From the NCBI GenBank assembly GCA_965226245.1, contig CBDDCL010000015.1:1860001-1924000 (forward strand): a DNA stretch of 64,000 nucleotides, in the 5' to 3' direction. The notes beneath the pieces are model-generated. The model made no database searches and was not told where the DNA came from. It saw only the letters and a program-made list of their open reading frames with translations. Position numbers and translations under genes: made by a program. Each line of letters begins with the position of its first letter. Position 1 is the first letter of the stretch. This DNA comes from CBDCYS01 sp965226245. GTDB taxonomy: Bacteria > Acidobacteriota > Terriglobia > Bryobacterales > UBA6623. Positions 58,365 to 64,000 of the stretch are shown piece by piece.

Positions 58365-59819
58365 ATGAGTTCAGACGACCAAAAACCCCCCGAGGAAAGC
58401 GCGGCTTCGCCGGACGATTCGAAGGACGACACGAAGCCTGAACACGGGCGCGTTTCCGATACCGCTGATGGGGAGCAAGCACTAGGAGGAGATGAGTCCC
58501 CGCCCCAGTCTGGCGGACCCGAATCCGGGGCGGCCGCCGATGAGAACGTCAAGGATGCCGCAGTGGGGCAGGGCTCGGACGAAATCGAAGAAACAACCGA
58601 CATCGCCGCCGATAGCGAGCCCGCTGATAATGCCCCGGCCGACGCACCAGCCGATCAGCCAGCGGGTGACCCCTCCATCGAAACGCCGCAGGATGCCGGA
58701 GATCCTTCTTCAACTTCAGGCCCCGAGCAGACAACGGATTCCGCGAAAACCGAATCCGAAGCGGCCAAGAGCGCGAGTTACTACGACGACCCCTACGATG
58801 ACGAGTTCGACGACTCTTCGGACTCGGAATCGAAGAGCGAAACGACTGCCGTAGCCACTACCGGAGGCACGCCGCCCCCCCCGCCCCCCGACGACGAGAA
58901 TGACTCGGACGAGGAAGAGGAGGGTATGGTTCGCATGTCGTTCTTGAACCACCTCGAGGAGCTCCGCAAGCGAATTATCCAAGCTCTCATCGGACTCGCT
59001 GTCGCCTACGCTTTGTGCCTGCTGTTCGCCACGCATCTGGTCGGCTGGATGATTCAGCCGGTCAAGCGAGCGTTCGTAATGCTCGAGGGTGTCTGTCAGT
59101 TTGATGCACCGCTGAGACTCGTGGCGATCACGCCTTCCGAACAATTCAATCTGATTTATCTGAAGGTGCCGTTGCTAGCGGCAGTCTTCGTCGCCTCGCC
59201 TTGGCTCGTCTACCAAGCCTGGGGTTTCATCGCTCCAGGCCTTTACCAGCGTGAACGCGGCTGGGCCCGGCCGTTCATCTTTTGTATTGCCGGCTTGTTT
59301 ATTCTCGGCGGGTTGTTCGGGTATTTTGTGGTCCTCAGATTTGCCTTGGTATTCCTGATTGGGATCGGTTGCGAGATCGATATTCAGCCAATGATCACGA
59401 TCAGTTCCTATTTCAGCACGTTTGTGATGGTGGAACTAGGCCTCGGTGTCGTATTCCAAATGCCGGTCCTGATCTTTTTCCTGACGCTGCTGCGGATCGT
59501 GAACCCAACCTTCCTGCTGGGCAATGTCCGCTACGCCATTCTGATCATCTTCATCTTGGCCGCCGTCATTACTCCGACACCCGACGTGTTCAACATGATC
59601 CTGTTCGCGGCGCCGATGATCTTGCTGTTCTATGTCGGAATCGGCGCCAGTTACCTGCTGGTTCTGAAGCGGGAGAAGGGTAAGATCCCGTGGGTCCAGA
59701 TCATCCTTGTTGCTCTGCTGATCATGGCGGCGGTGACGGCTGGCGTTCTTTACTTCATGCACAGCCAGTTGGGCTATGAGCTTATTGATCAGTTCCCGTG
59801 GATCATTGCTCCGCGCTAG
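58365..59819 (+). CDS. tatC: TatC translocase subunit with a 187-residue acidic N-terminal extension
   Basis: 484 residues if ATG 58365 is used. Residues 1-187 are disordered and Asp/Glu/Ser/Pro-rich, ending SYYDDPYDDEFDDSSDSES and an Asp/Glu run. From 188 the classic TatC begins (MSFLNHLEELRKRI with the conserved Glu that binds the twin-arginine), followed by six transmembrane helices and the family motifs in SPWLVYQAWGFIAPGLY and FFLTLLRIV. An internal ATG at 58926 or 58935 has an AGGAGG-like string just before it, so a normal-length TatC could also start there. The extension is open with no stop across 187 codons. Confidence 0.85.
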   Translation: MSSDDQKPPEESAASPDDSKDDTKPEHGRVSDTADGEQALGGDESPPQSGGPESGAAADENVKDAAVGQGSDEIEETTDIAADSEPADNAPADAPADQPAGDPSIETPQDAGDPSSTSGPEQTTDSAKTESEAAKSASYYDDPYDDEFDDSSDSESKSETTAVATTGGTPPPPPPDDENDSDEEEEGMVRMSFLNHLEELRKRIIQALIGLAVAYALCLLFATHLVGWMIQPVKRAFVMLEGVCQFDAPLRLVAITPSEQFNLIYLKVPLLAAVFVASPWLVYQAWGFIAPGLYQRERGWARPFIFCIAGLFILGGLFGYFVVLRFALVFLIGIGCEIDIQPMITISSYFSTFVMVELGLGVVFQMPVLIFFLTLLRIVNPTFLLGNVRYAILIIFILAAVITPTPDVFNMILFAAPMILLFYVGIGASYLLVLKREKGKIPWVQIILVALLIMAAVTAGVLYFMHSQLGYELIDQFPWIIAPR

Positions 59820-60042
59820 CCCCGATACTGTTCACTGAGAGCCTTTGAGGCGCGCCAGCGGCGTCGCATAGCAAGCTTCGTGGTCAACACCAAACGGACG
59901 GGGCGCTCTGTCAGTCCAGGTCCTCACTGTCCTCACTCGTTGAATCAGACTGTTGGGCTCGAAGCCCCACTGAGCACTTGCTCAAAAACAGCCTGCGACA
60001 GGCACGCGGCAGTCGCAGGATTTCAGCCCGTCTGCCGATAGC
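59820..60042. repeat. Short spacer with family F repeat
   Basis: 59826-59880 has ACTGTTCACTGAGAGCCTTTG and GGCGCGCCAGCGGCG, resembling the start of 21398-21600. No gene is supported before 60043. Confidence 0.5.
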
Positions 60043-60975
60043 ATGTTCAGGAGTTTCGAGTTGTCCCTCTACCGCTACCCTCAAACGCAGGTTCCACAGG
60101 AAAAGACGGTTCCGCGGCCGGGCGACTACCGCAAGAAGTTGTTGTCGTCGGTGGAAACTTTGCCACCGCTGCCGACGGTTCTCAATCAGCTATTGAAGGT
60201 GATGAACGACGCTAATTCATCGGCCGGCCAGATCTCGGCGCTCATCGAGAAGGATGGCGTTCTCAGCGGCAACGTCCTTCGGTGCGTGAATTCCGCCTAC
60301 TACGGACTGCAGAGTCGCGTTTCATCGATCCGCCACGCGGTGGCCCTTTTGGGTTTTGAGACGTTGCGCAATCTGGCTCTTGCATTCTCCATGCGCCGCA
60401 TGCTCGTAAAGCCCAGGCCATCCTCACGCAAACTGAGTTCCCAGTACTCTCAGCATGCTCTCGGGTGTGCCATCATGACTCAGTTCTTGGCGCACTACAC
60501 GAAGTCCCAAGATGTCGACGCGGCGTTCGCGGCCGGGTTGTTTCACGACGTGGGAAAGCTACTGATTATCAACACGATACCGGAGATGTTCCCGCCCCTC
60601 ATTGAACATTGGGAAAACAGCGGCGGCGAGTTCGAAGATTCCGAGCGGGAACTTCTCGGAGTGAGTCACTCGCAACTCTCTGCCGTGGTCCTTGAGAAGT
60701 GGAAGCTATCTGAAGTAATTCAAACAGCAGCCGCGCATCACCATGATCCAGGCTCCTGCCCAGCCAACGGCGAGGGTGGCGCCACGCTCGCCGACCTGGT
60801 CCATGCAGCCGACCTCTATGTCCGTTTTTACGGCCTGGAAATCGTCTCTTCCGCCAAGCGGCCTCCGTCGCAACCAGACCAAGCGTTTAAGCGCATTGGC
60901 CTCATCGACGGCCTGCCGGAGTTGGCTGAGCGGTTCCGGGCTGAATTTCAGTCGATTCGGGAAGTTTTTCAGTAG
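60043..60975 (+). CDS. HDOD-domain protein
   Basis: 310 residues. The HDOD core begins TLPPLPTVLNQLLKVMND and has SAGQISALIEKDGVLSGNVLR, CVNSAYYGLQSRVSSIRHAV and LLGFETLRNLALAFS, typical of this family. AAGLFHDVGKLLIINTIPE retains an HD pair, and a later AAAHHHDPGSC supplies further His. HDOD proteins act in bacterial signalling, often around c-di-GMP or motility, usually without catalysis. Monocistronic; function open. Confidence 0.85.
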   Translation: MFRSFELSLYRYPQTQVPQEKTVPRPGDYRKKLLSSVETLPPLPTVLNQLLKVMNDANSSAGQISALIEKDGVLSGNVLRCVNSAYYGLQSRVSSIRHAVALLGFETLRNLALAFSMRRMLVKPRPSSRKLSSQYSQHALGCAIMTQFLAHYTKSQDVDAAFAAGLFHDVGKLLIINTIPEMFPPLIEHWENSGGEFEDSERELLGVSHSQLSAVVLEKWKLSEVIQTAAAHHHDPGSCPANGEGGATLADLVHAADLYVRFYGLEIVSSAKRPPSQPDQAFKRIGLIDGLPELAERFRAEFQSIREVFQ

Positions 60976-60984
60976 ACAGAAGAC

Positions 60985-61055
60985 CTAGAACCTGCTAGGA
61001 TAAAAGTCCTAGGTATATTGAGGTCTAGTCCAAGTACCTAGGTTAGACACACTAG
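60985..61055. promoter_or_regulatory. Cluster of six CTAG sites in 71 bp
   Basis: CTAG occurs at 60985, 60995, 61009, 61025, 61038 and 61052, spaced 10, 14, 16, 13 and 14 bases. Two are within CCTAGGT. The cluster sits between the HDOD gene and the DUF5658 gene, where an operator for the latter would be expected. TATATT at 61014 lies within it and could be a -10 box. Confidence 0.45.
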
Positions 61056-61074
61056 GGCAGTCAAAGGGAGGCGC

Positions 61075-61365
61075 ATGGGAATCCTGGCCGAATTCATCTA
61101 CCTTCAACTCCTGGATATTTTGACGACGATTGCCTTTATGATGCAAGGGGTTGGCGAATCCAACCCGATCATCCGATGGGTCATCCGAGAGGGGCCGCAT
61201 CCGATTTGGGCTTTATTCATGCTGAAGGGTGGCGTCGTGCTCCTGGCACTTTTCTGTTTGTACAGCTCCCGGGAGAGGGTGCTCCGTAAGGTCAACGTAT
61301 TTTTCGCCTGCCTGATCGTCTATAACCTGGTTGCCCTCATACTCAGCAATCCAGCCATTCAGTAG
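61075..61365 (+). CDS. DUF5658-type membrane protein
   Basis: 96 residues, three transmembrane helices (FIYLQLLDILTTIAFMMQGV, IWALFMLKGGVVLLALFCLY, VNVFFACLIVYNLVALIL). The LLDILTTIAFMMQGVGESNP stretch, with an Asp in the first helix and a following NP, matches small DUF5658 membrane proteins. ATG 61075 follows an AGGGAGGCGC stretch. Role unknown. Confidence 0.75.
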   Translation: MGILAEFIYLQLLDILTTIAFMMQGVGESNPIIRWVIREGPHPIWALFMLKGGVVLLALFCLYSSRERVLRKVNVFFACLIVYNLVALILSNPAIQ

Positions 61366-62495
61366 TCCGGGCCGGCCGGTCCTGCTCCCTCATCTCGTGA
61401 GCTTGCCGAAAATCTCTTGAAATAGCCGCTGCGTGCTCTGCCGCTGTCGCCATTCGTGGCGACATACCTCGCTCGCGTACTACCCTGCCCGGCGGGCGCT
61501 GCAGACCCGCGCCGGCACGAGTTCGACTCTGGCGCTGTGGCTTGAATTTGAGGGATGTACGTAAGTCTTGTTTTTTCAACAACTTGACCAGGGTCTTTGC
61601 AGTTTTCTGCAGAAAATGTAATGATATGAGGATTTTTCGCCCGGTGCAGAGTCCCGGAAAAAGGGGGCCGCCTCCCATTCTCGCGCCGTGTTATTGTTGG
61701 AAACAATGGGGTTCCACGCGCCAGGATCGGCTGGCCGTCTCCTTTTTTCGCCGGCGCATCCGTTCGGGAAATCAATCCCTCACGCGGACGAGCGGCAACC
61801 CAAACGGGGAGGGTGGGTGGCGCCGGATGATGTTCGCGGAAGCGGCTGACCCCACACTTCCGTGTGGGGCTCTGAATCGGCTCTTGCATTTTCTGTTACG
61901 TTTTGCGGGGATTTAGCTATTAGCGGTAACCGCTCCCTCACGGTCGCGGCTCACGTCTGTCTCGCATTTTCTGCTCCGTTTTGCACGGATCCTTACGTTC
62001 CTTTACCGTTGCCCTCCTTTACTCTTGCCTTCTTTGGTTGAGAGGCCTTTCAGTGCTCCGTTTTGCCGGCCGCAGCCCGCTCCCTGACAGTAGCCACAAG
62101 GAGGAGGCTGGCAGGCGTTCTTCGGTGGCGAAAGAAGCGCTGAGCGCTGTGCACCCTGTCCCTCGGAGGGGCGGGGTTGGCGCTTGGGCTGACCCCGCAC
62201 TTGCGTTTGGGGCTCTGATTTTTCGCCGGAAGCCGCTTGCGGGGATTCACCCACCTGGAGAGCAGCGCGAGACTGTCCCGGGAAGCTGTCGCGCTGGTCC
62301 GGCGGACGTTCTTACCGACCGTTCACTCTCATTGTAAGGGGCGTGTCAAGTGGAGCTGGGAAATCGGGTGTTTGATGCTGGGTGAACGATGGGTGACCCT
62401 GGACTGACGTCCAGGGCTCTGAGTGGCGGTGGGGGATCTTTGTGGCAGGTAGAGGGTGGGGTACCGGGTCGCGTTGCGAAAATTACATGTATGTG
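61366..62495. repeat. 1.1-kb gene-free region packed with repeats
   Basis: No gene is supported. 61446-61466: family G hairpin (TCGCCATTCGTGGCGA). 61555-61650: family D AT-rich block. 61655-61750: family B-type hairpin (CAATGGGGTTCCACGCG shared with 17267). 61850-61875 and 62188-62215: GCTGACCCCRCACTTSCGT...GGGGCTCTGA twice, a local hairpin pair. 62325-62365: end of family A. Many GC-rich hairpins suggest a mobile-element graveyard. Confidence 0.6.
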
Positions 62496-62518
62496 TGCAT
62501 ATATGTTAGCATATATGC
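62496..62518 (+). promoter_or_regulatory. Probable operator for vapBC
   Basis: TGCATATATG (62496-62505) and GCATATATGC (62509-62518) are near-copies, each almost palindromic, three bases apart, and 24 bases before the antitoxin start. This is the expected place for the antitoxin-toxin complex to bind and autorepress. Confidence 0.6.
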
Positions 62519-62541
62519 AACCTTAGCTTCTGGAGATTACC

Positions 62542-62784
62542 ATGCTGAGAACCACTGTCTTCCTGGACGAAGAAACTGCCCTCGGTATCCGGCAACTTGC
62601 CGAGATAGAGAAACGCAGCCAAGCAGAAATTATGCGAGACGTACTGCAAGAGCACGTCCGCCGAGCATTGTCGGAGACTCCGAAACTTGAGATCCCCGGC
62701 CTCGGCGCCTTCAGCAGCGGCCGGTCCGATGTATCCAAAAGGGCGGAAGAGCTTCTCTGGGAAGAAGCTAAGGGAAAGAGATGA
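62542..62784 (+). CDS. vapB: Ribbon-helix-helix antitoxin of a VapBC-type pair
   Basis: 80 residues. The N-terminal RTTVFLDEETALGIRQLAEI followed by KRSQAEIMRDVLQEHVR is a ribbon-helix-helix DNA-binding domain. The C-terminus (SGRSDVSKRAEELLWEEA) should wrap round the toxin. ATG 62542 is followed by a four-base overlap with the toxin (ATGA). It should repress its own promoter at the palindromic site 62496-62518. Confidence 0.88.
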   Translation: MLRTTVFLDEETALGIRQLAEIEKRSQAEIMRDVLQEHVRRALSETPKLEIPGLGAFSSGRSDVSKRAEELLWEEAKGKR

Positions 62785-63200
62785 CTCTGGTGGCGGATTC
62801 CGGGGCGCTCTACGCCTTGTACGATAAGACTGACTCATGGCACCAGGACGTGCAAAGGGTCGTCAAGCATCTCAATCGGCCGATAATCGTGCCGGCAGCT
62901 ATTCTGGCGGAAGTAGATTACTTGCTGCGAAAGTTTCTGGGAGTTGATGCGGAACTGGCTTTTCTGGACGGGTTCGGGACGGGCGCCTATACGCTCGAAC
63001 CCTTCACGGCGACGGACCTCAATCGCTGCAGGGAGCTAATCGCAGCCTATAGGGATTTCGACCTGGGACTCGCGGACACAGCCGTGATGGCGACGGCGGA
63101 ACGACTCGGAATCAGCAACATCCTCACGGTTGACGAGCGGCATTTCCGTGCCGTGCGTCCCAGGTCCGGGCCTTTCATCCTGCTACCTGCCGACACGTGA
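62781..63200 (+). CDS. vapC: PIN-domain toxin VapC
   Basis: 139 residues. PIN acidic residues are in order: Asp in LVADSGALYALYD, Glu in AILAEVDYLL, Asp in DFDLGLADTAVMATAERLG, and Asp in ILTVDERHF. VapC toxins cleave tRNA or rRNA and are held inactive by VapB. Coupled to vapB by the ATGA overlap. The frame is complete and looks functional. Confidence 0.92.
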   Translation: MTLVADSGALYALYDKTDSWHQDVQRVVKHLNRPIIVPAAILAEVDYLLRKFLGVDAELAFLDGFGTGAYTLEPFTATDLNRCRELIAAYRDFDLGLADTAVMATAERLGISNILTVDERHFRAVRPRSGPFILLPADT

Positions 63201-63206
63201 ACCAGC

Positions 63207-63388
63207 CTTGCCCGCATTTCTCACCACCTGACGGCCGAAGCACGCGATAAGCCCGCCATTACTTCGTTGCGCTTGCTCGCGGTACTCAACACACTGTGTC
63301 GAGGCGACGTCGGCCCGGAGGCCGACGCGGCCCGCCAGGAGGCGCGCGCCACGTCGCGCCTCGCCACGCGGTGAGAAAAGCGGACTAG
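63207..63388. mobile_element. MITE-like repeat family C, copy 2
   Basis: 182 bp, inverted relative to 54187-54370. Ends: CTTGCCCGCATTTCTCACCAC and the complement of CTAGTCCGCTTTTCTCACCG. The centre differs: it contains GTCGGCCCGGAGGCCGAC, a palindrome, and GGAGGCGCGCGCCACGTCGC, pieces also seen near 11890. Confidence 0.75.
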
Positions 63389-63806
63389 CTGCGTCTGGGA
63401 ACTGGAGACGGGTTCAAGCTCCACAGGCCATCATTCACCCTCTCTTTGTATTGAAAAGGGATTTACCAAAGTTCCCGATCGCCCAGGGCTGGCAGTCGCG
63501 CGAGGGGCAACGCATGCGGGAATGCCGCTGGGCAACCGTGAGTTTGTCGCTGGGCTGGAGCGAAGATTCGATCGCTGCTTGACGCCTCGCGGCCCCGCTC
63601 CCCAACCGAAGACCCAAGCGGCATCGTCCTGAATCGGCGCAAGGCTGGGGTTCGGGCTCCGTCCCCGAACTCCCCGGATTGCCGTAACGGCAAAGGTATG
63701 AAGTCCTTCGTGGTGGGGATAGACGAAGCCACCCTCGATTCTATTGGCTTGAAAGTGTTCTCAGGGCGCGTCAAGCCGAAGAACTGTCCCTGCTTCTAGA
63801 GCTTGC
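63389..63806. other. Gene-free region before the right-end gene
   Basis: I see no supported gene or clear repeat between the MITE and the propeller gene. Open frames here are short and lack ribosome-binding sites or familiar motifs. Confidence 0.4.
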
Positions 63807-64000
63807 TCAGCGTGTCGCCCAAGCATTCGCCACCCAGATGTTGGCCCCATCAAAGGCCACCCCTATAGGACCATCGCCCACGGCGAAGGTGCCCAGCGTC
63901 ATCCCGTCGCTGGCCCGCAGCTTGCTCACCGTGTCGCCAAGAAAGTGCGCCACCCAGATGTTGGCCCCATCGAAGACCAACCCGGTAGGAGCATTGCCCA
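63807..64000 (-). CDS. YVTN/NHL-like propeller protein, C-terminal end (partial)
   Basis: The minus strand enters the window with repeats of about 43 residues: GLVFDGANIWVAHFLGDTVS, KLRASDGMTLGTFAVGDGP, then IGVAFDGANIWVAN. These are blades of a repeat-rich propeller, seen often in acidobacteria. The visible frame ends ANAWATR and stops at 63807. In another frame the DNA reads LGDTLSKL to a stop at 63796, so a one-base shift near 63830 seems to have removed the proper end. The rest of the gene lies beyond the window. Confidence 0.75.
   Translation of the reverse strand, partial: GNAPTGLVFDGANIWVAHFLGDTVSKLRASDGMTLGTFAVGDGPIGVAFDGANIWVANAWATR

Overview
The window is high-GC bacterial DNA, most like Acidobacteriota (Bryobacterales/Solibacter-like). 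This is inferred from gene content, not from a marker gene: a Ser/Thr kinase fused to TolB-like propeller repeats, a VWFA-related remnant, a long PPC-domain exported protein, Tat-exported enzymes, Uma2, a beta-propeller/cytochrome pair, and many short dispersed repeats. No rRNA, tRNA or CRISPR array was recognised.

Layout. (1) 1-10.1 kb is a wrecked exopolysaccharide locus. It holds the C-terminal half of an NfrB-like glycosyltransferase with a c-di-GMP-type MshEN domain, an NfrA-like TPR/beta-barrel gene, a DUF4434 gene, an orphan C-terminal fragment and a frameshifted sugar-nucleotide epimerase. nfrA is cut by an IS1380-family element with a 5-bp target duplication, and the DUF4434 gene by an IS1595-family element with an 8-bp duplication. 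Removing each element plus one duplication restores the reading frame. (2) 10.6-22.7 kb: nucleoside hydrolase, metallo-beta-lactamase-fold lipoprotein, a second near-identical IS1380 copy, an unknown gene pair, Uma2, a hydroxyacid dehydrogenase, a kinase and a SprT-like peptidase. (3) 22.7-25 kb: an older, broken IS1380 copy that has removed the start of a parD antitoxin upstream of parE. (4) 25-45 kb: housekeeping and exported genes (nadE, methyltransferase, erpA-type protein, glnB, M50 protease, beta-propeller/cytochrome pair, tag, exported RraA, rlmB-type methylase, ThuA, Na+/solute symporter with a small partner). (5) 44.8-54.2 kb: thiS-like gene, MerR regulator, LolA, then a type IV pilus/type II secretion cluster (pilC, pilB, pilM, pilN, pilO, a PilP-like gene, and a pseudopilin with a very long G/Q/P-rich tail); no secretin gene is present. 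(6) 54.5-64 kb: nadD/cdd, duplicated coiled-coil genes, a Tat-signal PLP enzyme divergent from tatA-tatC, an HDOD protein, DUF5658, vapBC, and the end of a repeat-rich propeller gene.

At least eight short repeat families (hairpins, a MITE with terminal inverted repeats, AT-rich spacers) fill the intergenic gaps. Three genes contain apparent single-base frameshifts, from real decay or assembly error. The most notable points are the stepwise IS destruction of the c-di-GMP-linked polysaccharide locus, the matching acidic low-complexity regions on TatA and TatC, a 29-residue membrane peptide with a strong ribosome-binding site, a six-fold CTAG array, and repeat tracts placed directly before the pilB and pilM start codons.
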